A DNA stretch of 64,000 nucleotides from Runella rosea (lineage in GTDB: Bacteria > Bacteroidota > Bacteroidia > Cytophagales > Spirosomataceae). Of the stretch, positions 9,040-16,993 are shown one piece after another. Each line of letters begins with the position of its first letter. Position 1 is the first letter of the stretch. Under the pieces are notes generated by a model. It worked only from the letters and a program-made list of their open reading frames with translations. It was not told the DNA's origin and made no database searches. The stretch spans positions 4,953,501-5,017,500 of the forward strand of contig NZ_CP030850.1 in assembly GCF_003325355.1 (NCBI RefSeq). The letters run 5' to 3'. A program made the position numbers and the translations under genes.

Positions 9040-11985
9040 TTAGAGGGTTTTCCCTGCTTTTTTGGTTTGTTTGATGGTAAAAGGTACGCATAAATCTTCG
9101 GGGCAGCAATTGTCGCCAGGTTCGATAATGATGGGACAACACCCTTCGGCGGGGCAGGTATTGTTAAGTGCTTTAAAAGTATACGTACCGGTTTCGCTCA
9201 ACAATACTTCGTTGCCAGTTGCCACGGGTTCGGCAGTGCCAGTTTTAAACCATTCCACCCCCGTATACTTAGCAGGGACGCTCGCCTGAACTTTTTCGCC
9301 GAAGCAAAGTTTTATTGGAACCGTAAAACACTGGCGATCCAAATCATCCTCTCCTTCCTGAGCATTATTGGGGGTTGAGTCTTTGTCTTTTTCGTTGGTT
9401 TTGCTGATTTCGGCGGTGTTAAAATGAACACCTACTTGCATAACTTTTATTTTATAGGTCAGCGTGACGGTATCACCGTTGGCGGCAATGTTTCCGATGT
9501 TCCACTTAATGACATTATTATTAATGGAAGCCGTACCACGGGAAGCATTAAAAGAGCCATTAATAAATTGAATGCTGGTAGCAATGGAGTCAGCTACTTC
9601 TACACCAGTCGCATTGTTGGTAAATTCATTCCATACTTTGAGGGTGTAAGTGAGGGTATCACCGATTTGCGCAACTTTGCTACTTATTTCTTTTTTGAGT
9701 GCTAAATCTACTGGATAATCGGCAAATCCTGCGTCGGCTTTAAAATCATTTTGGCCAGCGCCGCCAGTAGTAAATGTAAATGTCAAGTTGGCTCCGGCCT
9801 CTTCAAAGTCAGAATCTATATTTTCGGTAGAGCTATTTGGAGTAGTAGGACGAAAACCAAGGAGAGCGGTTTGGGTAGCAAAATCGCCGATTTTAAGGAT
9901 GTATTTAGTGTCTGTTTTAAGGCCAACTTTGTACTTAACATAAGAAGGTCCATCCGAAACCGTTGCTGATGAGAAGTAATATTGGCCTCCGTTGGCGGAT
10001 TGTACGCTGGCTAAGGCGGTGCCGTTTGAATCGCAAAGTGTAACTATTACGCCGTCAATCCCAATCTCATTGGCATCTTGTATTCCGTTTTTATTTTTAT
10101 CCCACCATATTCTGTTGCCGATTTCGATGGGCTGCGGTGCGCACAAAATTTCCAAATCGCCTAAACCATTTGCTTTTCCGAACCCAAATACGTCGTCAGT
10201 ATATAAAATGGCACCTCCGTTGGGGTTTGGCTCCTCTCCTGTAGCATTTCCATCTTTATTTCCATTTGAATTAATAAGGCGTTTGATTCCTCCTGCATTG
10301 GGTACATCAGTGGGGTTAATAGCGGTCATAGCGAGTTTTCCACTACCTGCTAAAAGAGCTAGGCCTGCTTGAGAACTCATTTCATGGTTGCTTCCGTCTT
10401 GAGAACGGTCTCCCCAATAGTATTTTCCTCCACCGATGCCAGGCATACTCATTTGTTGAATTGAAGCCGTACTTCCACAAACCGAACCATTGTTTTCAAT
10501 AATCCACGTCCCGTTGGGGCCGCATGGGCCCGCCCGTAAAATTTCTCCCGGGCCGATAACAGTTACAAAATTGGTGTCATTTGCAATAGGGAATCGATTG
10601 TTAAATCCCATTTGATCGGCAAAACGGTCTCGGAGGCCAATAATCATGGAACCGTCAACATCAAACTCAATGTCGGTGAGCCAGGCTTGTGGATAAGTCG
10701 TAAAATTATTGTCTCTATCGGGGACCAAATAAGGAAGTGGAATCCAGGGACGCCATTTTTCACCCCTTGCGTCGGTGGTGGGGATGTCAGCGTTGGAGGC
10801 ACCTTTTAAATAAGTAAGTGGAAAGCTGAGTACTTGCGTAAAGGTGCCATTTTCGAAAGCATAAACGGTGGCGGCCAGCCCAGTGGTGTCGCTTTTATCG
10901 AGCGCATCTTCGCGGGTACAAACTACGCCTATGTATACTTTATTCCTATAATATTTAGTCGCAAACGGGCGATAACTTTGCCCATTGCAGGGGTTTGGGA
11001 TGAGGTACGAAATGGTGTCTTTTGTAGCAATATCCAAAGCATATAGTCTTCGATTGTTTAGATTGGTCAACCAAAGGGTTTTCCCATCATCAGAAATATC
11101 CAAATCACCAATACCAACTTTCCCTACGGCGTCGTATGCTGGAATATCATAACTGTCGAGGCGAGCATTTGGCGTAATACTGTCGGGAACATCAGTGTGC
11201 ATGTCAACGCCTGCTACCGAACCCAAGTTAAAAAACTCAGTGGTAGTGGTATCCGAGTTTCCAAGGGTTGTGACAAAAATAGCCCCTGGCCCCTGTTCTG
11301 CAAAACCGACATGACGTTTGGTAAAAGCGGCGGTGAAAATTTGGGCGGTTTCGCGTTTGTAAGCAATTCCCCAAACAGAGCCTAGGTCTTTTACAAAAGC
11401 ATAATGTGAGACAACCTTGGTGGTGTCAATTACTTCAAATGGTACTCCTACCAATATATCAAGGTTACCGAGGGGAGTAGTGGCAGCATTGACGGATACA
11501 AAGCAGGTTGTCACCAATTGGGGGTTGTCTGTATCGCAATAATGATTCGGATAATTAATTCCTAAATTAATACCAGTGGAATTTCCGCTGACAAACTGAA
11601 CCGAAGTATTGCTTCCGATTGGATTAAAGGGACCGTCGTAGTCGCTTACGGGGAAATCCTTGAATTCTACACGCAGCGTATCCGAACTAGACGTATTGGT
11701 GAGCGTGTAGGAGCCGTCGGTGGCGGTGCGTGTCGAGTCGGCCAGTGAGCCATCCTTCTTATAAGCACAAATCAAAATACCTTTTACACCTATTTCGTTA
11801 AAGGTAGCGGTGTTTGTTTTAAGTCCATCGGCGTTAAAGTCCCGGTAGACAATTCCCTGGATTGTCTGTGCTTCTACCGATGTTCCTATTAAACAGCAAA
11901 GAAAAGCACACTGAACTAGGTGAAAAACAACAAAACGCAGCCCCTTCACGCCTTTGGAGAGTGCATACTCGTACAAAGCCCCCAT
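9040..11985 (-). CDS. Secreted SdrD-B / DUF11 multidomain protein, paralogue of the 3684 gene
   Basis: A 981-residue exported protein. The signal region is FVVFHLVQCAFLCCLIG, ending around VEAQ. It has an N-terminal SdrD-B-like domain (IVYRDFNADGLKTN), a central propeller-like region with several Asp/Asn-rich turns (DISDDGKTLWLTNL), an SdrD-B domain near residue 620 (IGNRIWWDKNKNGIQD), a DUF11 domain near 758 (VDLALKKEISSK) and the same Cys-rich tail as its neighbour (CCPEDLCVPF). It is shorter than the paralogue because the Ig-like middle is missing. The frame extends to a TTG at 12027, but a promoter box overlaps that codon, so ATG 11985 is chosen. Probably a surface adhesin or matrix protein; the ligand is unknown. 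Confidence 0.85.
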   Translation of the reverse strand: MGALYEYALSKGVKGLRFVVFHLVQCAFLCCLIGTSVEAQTIQGIVYRDFNADGLKTNTATFNEIGVKGILICAYKKDGSLADSTRTATDGSYTLTNTSSSDTLRVEFKDFPVSDYDGPFNPIGSNTSVQFVSGNSTGINLGINYPNHYCDTDNPQLVTTCFVSVNAATTPLGNLDILVGVPFEVIDTTKVVSHYAFVKDLGSVWGIAYKRETAQIFTAAFTKRHVGFAEQGPGAIFVTTLGNSDTTTTEFFNLGSVAGVDMHTDVPDSITPNARLDSYDIPAYDAVGKVGIGDLDISDDGKTLWLTNLNNRRLYALDIATKDTISYLIPNPCNGQSYRPFATKYYRNKVYIGVVCTREDALDKSDTTGLAATVYAFENGTFTQVLSFPLTYLKGASNADIPTTDARGEKWRPWIPLPYLVPDRDNNFTTYPQAWLTDIEFDVDGSMIIGLRDRFADQMGFNNRFPIANDTNFVTVIGPGEILRAGPCGPNGTWIIENNGSVCGSTASIQQMSMPGIGGGKYYWGDRSQDGSNHEMSSQAGLALLAGSGKLAMTAINPTDVPNAGGIKRLINSNGNKDGNATGEEPNPNGGAILYTDDVFGFGKANGLGDLEILCAPQPIEIGNRIWWDKNKNGIQDANEIGIDGVIVTLCDSNGTALASVQSANGGQYYFSSATVSDGPSYVKYKVGLKTDTKYILKIGDFATQTALLGFRPTTPNSSTENIDSDFEEAGANLTFTFTTGGAGQNDFKADAGFADYPVDLALKKEISSKVAQIGDTLTYTLKVWNEFTNNATGVEVADSIATSIQFINGSFNASRGTASINNNVIKWNIGNIAANGDTVTLTYKIKVMQVGVHFNTAEISKTNEKDKDSTPNNAQEGEDDLDRQCFTVPIKLCFGEKVQASVPAKYTGVEWFKTGTAEPVATGNEVLLSETGTYTFKALNNTCPAEGCCPIIIEPGDNCCPEDLCVPFTIKQTKKAGKTL

Positions 11986-12024
11986 ACACCGAATGTTTAA
12001 TTGTGATAATTCTTGCCTGACAAA

Positions 12025-12032
12025 CAAAAGTA
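12025..12032 (-). promoter_or_regulatory. Promoter box before the 9040-11985 surface gene
   Basis: On the minus strand the sequence reads TACTTTTG, a match to TAnnTTTG, inside an alternating TATATATA stretch. Transcription would begin near 12018, giving a leader of about 33 nt before ATG 11985. This position argues against the upstream TTG at 12027 as start. Confidence 0.55.
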
Positions 12033-12779
12033 TATATATACCATTTGCTATGGTTTTGGAGCAATAAATATACCATAACTCTCGCTAAAGATTGAAAAGA
12101 AGGAAGTATATCTCAATAAAGAGCCAAAAATGAGGAGAAATTTCCTTTTGAAGTAAAAATCATAGGTTTTAAATAGACTTCCCCCACCCGCGAGCTATTG
12201 AAGCACGCAACAAAAGGAAGGTATCAATAACCGTACCAAAAATAAATTTTGGAGGTTATTCACCATTAGTCTGTCTATAACTGATTTTTTCGAGCTTAAA
12301 AGTGTAGGAAGAGCTGTTTATGCTTTTTTAAGTCAACTAATCGGCTGTTTTTAATAAGCTTCTAAACATTCCATCTTACTTTATATTAAGATTATCACAA
12401 ATTATACCAAAAGCATAATCTGCGATAATTTATCTTAAAGATAGATAACCAATTGGGATGTTATGTTTGGCGCTTTGTGGGATATTTTGAGGATTGGCGA
12501 CTGAAGTTATCGGCGTGTAAGGTTTACAACCGAAGTAATAAAAAATAAGAACGTCTATAAACGACATGACCCCGTCTCAAGGAGACGGGGTCAATGCTAC
12601 ACACTTTACCCTACTTTGAAAATTATTTTGAAGCTATCGAATAGCTCGCTTATTGCTTTTTCATAACATTGAGTACAGTCAGTATGAATTGCTCTTTGAA
12701 GAGTTTTTTCGACTGTTATTTCAACCACTAAATTAGTATGAATTTGAACACAGACGGCGTTGTTTTTGCTCAAAAAACC
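12033..12779. other. Long intergenic region, no gene seen
   Basis: About 750 AT-rich bases with no credible coding frame on either strand. The one clear structure is a hairpin at 12568-12592, an 11-bp GC-rich perfect stem (GACCCCGTCTC) with a 3-base loop and no T-run after it. The region may be decayed sequence or hold an unrecognised RNA. Confidence 0.4.
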
Positions 12780-12850
12780 GTGAAACCTAACTATTGGCCG
12801 GTGAAATGACTATAAAAGCCAGTGAAATGACTGTATTGATGGGTGAATTT
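12780..12850. repeat. Four GTGAA direct repeats at exact 21-bp spacing
   Basis: GTGAA begins at 12780, 12801, 12822 and 12843, a constant 21-bp period (two helical turns). The two central copies extend to GTGAAATGACTAT and GTGAAATGACTGT. LytTR-type regulators are known to bind short direct repeats about 21-22 bp apart, and a LytTR gene lies at 14510. The same 13-mer occurs at 16287 with another GTGAA 21 bp before it. A binding site is inferred, not shown. Confidence 0.6.
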
Positions 12851-12895
12851 GTAGGCCTGTTTTTATCTTTCAGGCATAAATTTTGAAAACAAAAT

Positions 12896-12924
12896 AAAAA
12901 ATCCTCGATTGGGCGAGGATTTTT
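12896..12924 (-). terminator. Intrinsic terminator of the peptide/acyltransferase unit
   Basis: An 11-bp perfect stem (AAAAATCCTCG / CGAGGATTTTT) lies 27-55 bases past the stop codon of the 12951-14060 gene. On the minus strand it ends in a T-run. Confidence 0.85.
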
Positions 12925-12950
12925 GGAGTTCTTAAAACTGAATTTTGGGA

Positions 12951-14060
12951 CTAGATAAGGATTCCCTGTCGAACCAGCTCTTTGAAAATAAATTTTCCGA
13001 GCGCTTGTTTTGGATTGACAAAAGGCGGTTTCAAAAGGTAATTTTTTAGACCATCAGAAATTTCGTACGTTGAATAAAGTATCTTATCAAACAATACTGG
13101 AGCATCTTGTAGTTCAAAAATACTGTACCTACTAAAGTTGAATTCGTAATGAATTCTTTTGTATGCCGAATTTGGCGGTGACTGTAATGAATCTTCTCGG
13201 TTGATTAGTGCGTTGTGAATGTAGTTCCATCCTTCCCATTGTTCTGGATAGGAGGCCACATATTTGGCAAAAAAATCGAAAAGATACTGTAATGTTTTGG
13301 TTGAAAACTCTTCTCTGGAAGTTCCTGATTCAGCTTTTATGGCCTCACCAGCATATAGCATATTGGTGCGGTCGGGCTTACGGTACGAAACAACGGGGAC
13401 GAGTGGCACGCCAGTGATGTAACTAAGATAGGTCATCCCTTTGCGTGCGTTAATTTTTTGACTTAGAAAGTCCACTGGATCAAGTTTTTCATCTCCTGTA
13501 CCAGTGTTGCCATCTAAGTATACCAACAATGATCTGCCAGATTTAAGCTCTCGGACCAACTTTAGTAAAATTTGAGGGTCCTCAGCATTTAATACACTTA
13601 CCTCACTGGTGGTATCATATTTCTCCTTCATGCGAGCAGTATAGCTCATCATGGATTCGATTTGTTTACTATAAACGTCCTGCCTGACGATGGTTGAGAA
13701 GTTGTGCCCCATCCTGATAAGCAGGTTTGCAATGATCCTATAAGAACCTAAGTGAAACGTGCAGAAAATCTGTGGCGTTTTGTTGGATTTAAGCGATTTT
13801 ATATTGCCTTTGACATCGCAGAAGTCACCAATTTGCAGTAAATTGCGTTCGAAACTTTCAAAAGCTAAATTTGTTAATAAACTTTTGAAAAGTTCGGCAT
13901 GTTCTGATTGGGGAATTTCTGGGAGAAAGTTGGTAAGGTTGGCCGAAAAAATAGCAAACCTTACCGTATAACCTTCCTCTTCATGTAAATTCACTCGGTT
14001 GAGCGCGTCTTCACAGTCAAGAAGTGCACGTTTATAATTGGCCAAATCCGAGGTTCTCAT
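12951..14060 (-). CDS. LpxL/HtrB-like acyltransferase family protein with altered catalytic motif
   Basis: A 369-residue cytoplasmic-face protein resembling the lysophospholipid/lipid A acyltransferase family. The region FCTFHLGSYRIIANLLIR (about residues 99-116) aligns with the family's catalytic block, and DPVDFLSQ...KGMTYLSYITGVPLVPVV aligns with the second block. The usual catalytic pair is His-x4-Asp/Glu; here it reads HLGSYR, so the acid position (residue 108) is Arg. It lacks the N-terminal membrane helix of lipid A enzymes. The start is 10 bases after a 58-residue peptide gene, in one transcription unit. Role unknown; acylation of a small molecule or of the peptide is possible, as is a non-catalytic role. 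Confidence 0.7.
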   Translation of the reverse strand: MRTSDLANYKRALLDCEDALNRVNLHEEEGYTVRFAIFSANLTNFLPEIPQSEHAELFKSLLTNLAFESFERNLLQIGDFCDVKGNIKSLKSNKTPQIFCTFHLGSYRIIANLLIRMGHNFSTIVRQDVYSKQIESMMSYTARMKEKYDTTSEVSVLNAEDPQILLKLVRELKSGRSLLVYLDGNTGTGDEKLDPVDFLSQKINARKGMTYLSYITGVPLVPVVSYRKPDRTNMLYAGEAIKAESGTSREEFSTKTLQYLFDFFAKYVASYPEQWEGWNYIHNALINREDSLQSPPNSAYKRIHYEFNFSRYSIFELQDAPVLFDKILYSTYEISDGLKNYLLKPPFVNPKQALGKFIFKELVRQGILI

Positions 14061-14070
14061 GCGAATATAA

Positions 14071-14247
14071 TTAAAGAGCTAATGATTGTTCTGCCTGCTT
14101 CTCAAGTGAGATACCGTAGCAAGAAGCCATTGGATCTTTATCACCGAAATTCAGGAGGCGGCTTGATTCGTTTTTAGCGTAGAATTTGCCTTCTTTGATG
14201 AATGAGTTCAAAGCTTTTTTTGGTTGGATGCTGAATGACTTTTTCAT
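14071..14247 (-). CDS. Small 58-residue peptide, upstream partner of the acyltransferase-like gene
   Basis: The ATG at 14247 opens a 58-residue frame beginning MKKSFSIQPKKALNSF and ending EKQAEQSLAL. The N-terminal part is basic with spaced hydrophobics (I7, L13, F16, I17). The C-terminal part carries SRLLNFGDKDP and one Cys (residue 43, in MASCYGIS). There is no signal peptide and no membrane segment. It is separated by 10 bases from the acyltransferase-like gene, with a promoter box 108 bases upstream and a shared terminator. Short Bacteroidota peptides starting MKK with such a pattern are often precursors of ribosomal natural products, but no modifying radical-SAM, lanthionine or grasp enzyme is adjacent, so this is only a suggestion. 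No homologue was recognised. Confidence 0.6.
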   Translation of the reverse strand: MKKSFSIQPKKALNSFIKEGKFYAKNESSRLLNFGDKDPMASCYGISLEKQAEQSLAL

Positions 14248-14354
14248 AATTGTTGTGTTTTGAATTAAGTGAAATAATGATTTTAAAATATTGATTTACA
14301 ATTCCTTGTGTTAAAAGATTTTGTTATATTTATCGTTCTAATCTTTCGACAATG

Positions 14355-14362
14355 CAAAGGTA
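14355..14362 (-). promoter_or_regulatory. Promoter box for the peptide/acyltransferase unit
   Basis: TACCTTTG on the minus strand, the most common form of the Bacteroidota TAnnTTTG box. The predicted start of transcription is near 14349, giving about 100 nt of leader before the peptide ATG. That is long for this genome and could hold a regulatory structure. Confidence 0.6.
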
Positions 14363-14416
14363 GAGTACATCTAAGTTGCAGCCTATCCGTACTAATTGCT
14401 ATATTTGCAGTGCTTT

Positions 14417-14434
14417 ATAGTCATTATTGACTAT
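14417..14434. promoter_or_regulatory. Palindrome ATAGTCA-4-TGACTAT upstream of the LytTR gene
   Basis: A perfect 7-bp inverted repeat with a TTAT spacer, 76 bases before the LytTR regulator ATG and about 60 bases upstream of the divergent peptide promoter. The half site TGACTAT is the same as the 3' half of the GTGAAATGACTAT repeats at 12801 and 16287. A third related half site (GTAGTCA) lies at 14451-14457. An autoregulatory operator is inferred. Confidence 0.5.
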
Positions 14435-14509
14435 TTTGTGTACTTATGCAGTAGTCAAAGTGTGAAAGTTGAAGTTGTTATCAGGTAGTGTAGAGCGTTT
14501 TTTGTTATT

Positions 14510-15499
14510 ATGAGTTCACTGACTCTGACTCGGTCTCTTTACAGGAGTCCACAAAATGGATTGATATTTTTGCTGGTGATAGTCCTCTTCTTTGAGATCA
14601 TAGGATGGGCTATATCACCGGAGAATAAGCTATATACTTACAGCTCTTACCAAACGCTCTTCTCTTACTTAAAGAATCTGTTTCTGGGCTTACTTGCGCC
14701 TGAATTTTGTACGCTCTACATAATGGTATTTTTAATTGATGTCTTCCACCGTTTTCTCGGAATTCGGAAGATTAATATCAATTTCTCATCCATGATTAAA
14801 TATGAGGCGGCATTTCTGCCTTTGTTCTTTATTTCTTTCTTCTTATTCTTCCCGATTACCTTACACGTTCGCTTTTTACTGAGAGAGTTTCCAAACTATT
14901 CGCTACATCGCTACATTGAATTGTACGTCTTTCAAGGATTTACCCTGCAAACCTATCTGATGTATCTGCCATTTGTGGTGTTGTTAGGGTATATATTAGT
15001 AAATGCCTCGTTGGTAAAAGATTTTTTAGAAAGTGGGAATTCGTCTCAGGTAAAAATTACTCCCATTATCCCCACTACTACCGTTTTTATACCAATAGAA
15101 CCCCCAACCCCTGCATTACAAGAAGCGGGAGTGGAGAAAAAAGAAGTGTACCCGCGAGTCATTGAAGCCAAGACGGGTACGGGAGATGTTTATCTAAAAC
15201 TTGACGAATGCTACTACTTTGAGACAGACGAAGAGCGGTACTATGTCGTACATCCAAAGGGTCGTTTCCGAGTCATGAAACCATTATCTGTTTTAGAAGA
15301 AGAGTTAGATCCTTTACATTTCTTCAGGGTTCACCGTAGCTACATCATTAACTTGGACCATCTTGACAGCTATATTTACTGGGAAAAAGGTAAATATATC
15401 GTTTATATCAAAACCGCTGCGGAGATTAAAGAAATGATGATGTCTCGCCAACGTTTTCCTGCCTTCAAAGATGCTCTTGCTGCCAACCGAAGTAGGTAA
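14510..15499 (+). CDS. Membrane-anchored LytTR-domain transcriptional regulator
   Basis: A 329-residue protein with four predicted membrane helices in the first 180 residues (IFLLVIVLFFEIIGWAI; YIMVFLIDVF; FFISFFLFFPITLHV; YLMYLPFVVLLGYILV). A linker follows, then a LytTR DNA-binding domain at about residues 225-327 (DECYYFETDEERYYVVH, LHFFRVHRSYIINLDHL). The FxRxHRSYIIN segment is the family signature. There is no receiver domain, so the input is probably sensed through the membrane domain rather than by phosphotransfer. It is divergent from the peptide/acyltransferase unit and convergent with the response-regulator-like gene. Repeats that fit LytTR spacing occur on both sides of this island. 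The regulated targets are inferred only from these motifs. Confidence 0.85.
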   Translation: MSSLTLTRSLYRSPQNGLIFLLVIVLFFEIIGWAISPENKLYTYSSYQTLFSYLKNLFLGLLAPEFCTLYIMVFLIDVFHRFLGIRKININFSSMIKYEAAFLPLFFISFFLFFPITLHVRFLLREFPNYSLHRYIELYVFQGFTLQTYLMYLPFVVLLGYILVNASLVKDFLESGNSSQVKITPIIPTTTVFIPIEPPTPALQEAGVEKKEVYPRVIEAKTGTGDVYLKLDECYYFETDEERYYVVHPKGRFRVMKPLSVLEEELDPLHFFRVHRSYIINLDHLDSYIYWEKGKYIVYIKTAAEIKEMMMSRQRFPAFKDALAANRSR

Positions 15500-15508
15500 T
15501 CCCTTTTT

Positions 15509-16189
15509 TTATAACGTATTTATGTGAGATTTGATTTGTAAACCAAATTTCAGCAATTGTCGGTTACTCGAAAGTCCTAGCTTGTGAATTAAGTTCTGTT
15601 TGTGATTGGCTAATGTTCGATAGCTAATACAAAGTGAATCAGAGATTTCATAGCCCGTTAACCCTTCCGTCACTAAATAAAGAATCTGCTTCTCACGATT
15701 GGTTAATGTTTTCAGCTTTTGCTGTGTATCGCTATCAATCTCATTAAGGCCCTGTTTCTTGATTAAATCTTTAAACCCATCACTGTAGTACTTCGATTGG
15801 GTCTGAATGTACAACAGGCATTTGTACAGCTCCTCCAAACGGTCTTCTGAGTACAAATATCCCTGAAAATTGGCGTCGAGGGCCTTGGTCAATTCTTTTG
15901 AATTAGAGTTGTTGAAGTAAAGAACCAGTTTGGGAGGACTTGACGATTCCGAAAGTTCTTTTAACAAATGATTGGTTTCTTTGCCAATTAAATTTGCTTC
16001 AACAATAACGCACTTGGGCTTTTTGGTGTGGATTTTTTGGATTAGGTCATCGAGTTCATTGGCACGTCCAACTACATCAAATCCTTCTCGCTCCAGTAGT
16101 TTACTTAATACTTCGCACGAAAATGGTTCCTCTTTTGCTACCAATACAGAAGAGTCAAGTTTGCGAATTCTCATTTCATTGTTTTTCAT
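15509..16189 (-). CDS. LuxR-type response regulator with degenerate receiver domain
   Basis: A 226-residue protein with an N-terminal CheY-like receiver and a C-terminal LuxR/NarL helix-turn-helix (TNREKQILYLVTEGLTGYEI followed by SYRTLANHKQNLIHKLGL). The receiver lacks the phosphorylation chemistry. The acidic pair reads Lys-Glu (VLVAKEEP), the phospho-acceptor is Glu (CVIVEANL) and the conserved Lys position in GYLYSED is Ser. Glu at the acceptor site can mimic the phosphorylated state. The frame runs to a TTG at 16213, but ATG 16189 gives a more typical start. GTGAA repeats lie 75-130 bases upstream. No partner histidine kinase is adjacent. Confidence 0.8.
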   Translation of the reverse strand: MKNNEMRIRKLDSSVLVAKEEPFSCEVLSKLLEREGFDVVGRANELDDLIQKIHTKKPKCVIVEANLIGKETNHLLKELSESSSPPKLVLYFNNSNSKELTKALDANFQGYLYSEDRLEELYKCLLYIQTQSKYYSDGFKDLIKKQGLNEIDSDTQQKLKTLTNREKQILYLVTEGLTGYEISDSLCISYRTLANHKQNLIHKLGLSSNRQLLKFGLQIKSHINTL

Positions 16190-16263
16190 AGTCGTTTTTT
16201 GAGGATAGTTCAAGCGGTTTGCTATGAAGATACATTAAGGTATACCCAAAACACAAGTTTTTT

Positions 16264-16317
16264 CCGTGAATCCTACCTTTTTATCCGTGAAATGACTATG
16301 AATTTAATGTTTCACGG
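16264..16317. repeat. CCGTGAA direct repeat pair (21 bp) plus inverted copy
   Basis: GTGAA begins at 16266 and 16287, again exactly 21 bp apart. The second copy is GTGAAATGACTAT, identical over 13 bp to the copy at 12801. An inverted arm TTTCACGG at 16310-16317 pairs with CCGTGAAA at 16285-16292. The element is placed between the ndk terminator and the response-regulator-like gene, where an activator or repressor would bind. Confidence 0.6.
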
Positions 16318-16328
16318 ATATTGCAATA

Positions 16329-16357
16329 AAAAAGCCTCATCATAAATGAGGCTTTTT
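16329..16357 (-). terminator. Intrinsic terminator after ndk
   Basis: A 12-bp perfect stem AAAAAGCCTCAT / ATGAGGCTTTTT with a 5-base loop, 26 bases past the ndk stop on the minus strand. Confidence 0.85.
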
Positions 16358-16382
16358 GGGATATAATTTAGCTTAAAAAACA

Positions 16383-16814
16383 TTAAAACTGTTCTGTTTT
16401 TGAAAAGTAAAAACTACCTTCAAGAGCGGCATTTTCGTCAGAGTCAGAGCCGTGAACGGCGTTTGCTTCGATAGACTTGGCAAACAATTTGCGGATGGTT
16501 CCTTCCGCTGCTTGAGCAGGGTTGGTTGCTCCAATCAAGGTACGGAAGTCCGCAACTGCGTTTTCCTTCTCTAAGATGGCCGCATAAATCGGGCCCGACG
16601 ACATATAATTGCAAAGGTCGTTGTAAAAAGGCCGCTCGGCGTGTACGGCATAAAACTCACCCGCCCGCTCTTTGGTCAACAATGTCTTTTTCAATGCTAC
16701 AATTCGGAATCCTGCTTCTTCAATTAATTTGAGAATAGCCCCTGAGTTACCATCCGCCACGGCGTCTGGCTTAATCATCGTAAATGTTCGGTTAGTCGTC
16801 ATTTGTTGGTTCAT
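16383..16814 (-). CDS. ndk: Nucleoside diphosphate kinase
   Basis: Balances nucleoside triphosphate pools by moving the terminal phosphate from ATP to other NDPs through a phospho-histidine. It is 143 residues, near the usual 139-143. The start of the fold is [13 protein letters not shown], and the active-site His is in the C-terminal [15 protein letters not shown] block (family NxxHGSDS). A second ATG four codons in (16802) would give MTTNRTF and is an equally good start. It is monocistronic with its own terminator and divergent from the DHH phosphoesterase. Confidence 0.95.
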   Translation of the reverse strand: MNQQMTTNRTFTMIKPDAVADGNSGAILKLIEEAGFRIVALKKTLLTKERAGEFYAVHAERPFYNDLCNYMSSGPIYAAILEKENAVADFRTLIGATNPAQAAEGTIRKLFAKSIEANAVHGSDSDENAALEGSFYFSKTEQF

Positions 16815-16979
16815 TTGTAGTTAAAAACAATTTTTGAGCAGCAACTAATAGCTGCTTCATACCAGAACGCTATTGGTTAGGTACATAACGTGGGACAAAA
16901 TAACGTAGCTGTCCTTCTAAAAAACGCCTCAAAATTAGGAAGTCTATACGGCTTTCGGAAACATTTCAACGAAAGTTAC

Positions 16980-16987
16980 TAACTTTG
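16980..16987 (+). promoter_or_regulatory. Promoter box abutting the DHH phosphoesterase start
   Basis: TAACTTTG (TAnnTTTG) ends 7 bases before the ATG at 16994. With the usual 6-7 base gap, transcription would start at or next to the A of ATG, predicting a leaderless mRNA. It also argues against the TTG at 16985 as a start. Confidence 0.6.
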
Positions 16988-16993
16988 CAGGCT

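Noticed and set aside
12027-12027. TTG start for the 981-residue surface protein
   Set aside because: A TAnnTTTG promoter box covers it, and ATG 11985 leads directly into a signal peptide.
12780-12850. Possible CRISPR-like array
   Set aside because: The repeats are about 5-13 bp with no unique 30-bp spacers and no cas genes; the 21-bp phase fits a protein-binding site.
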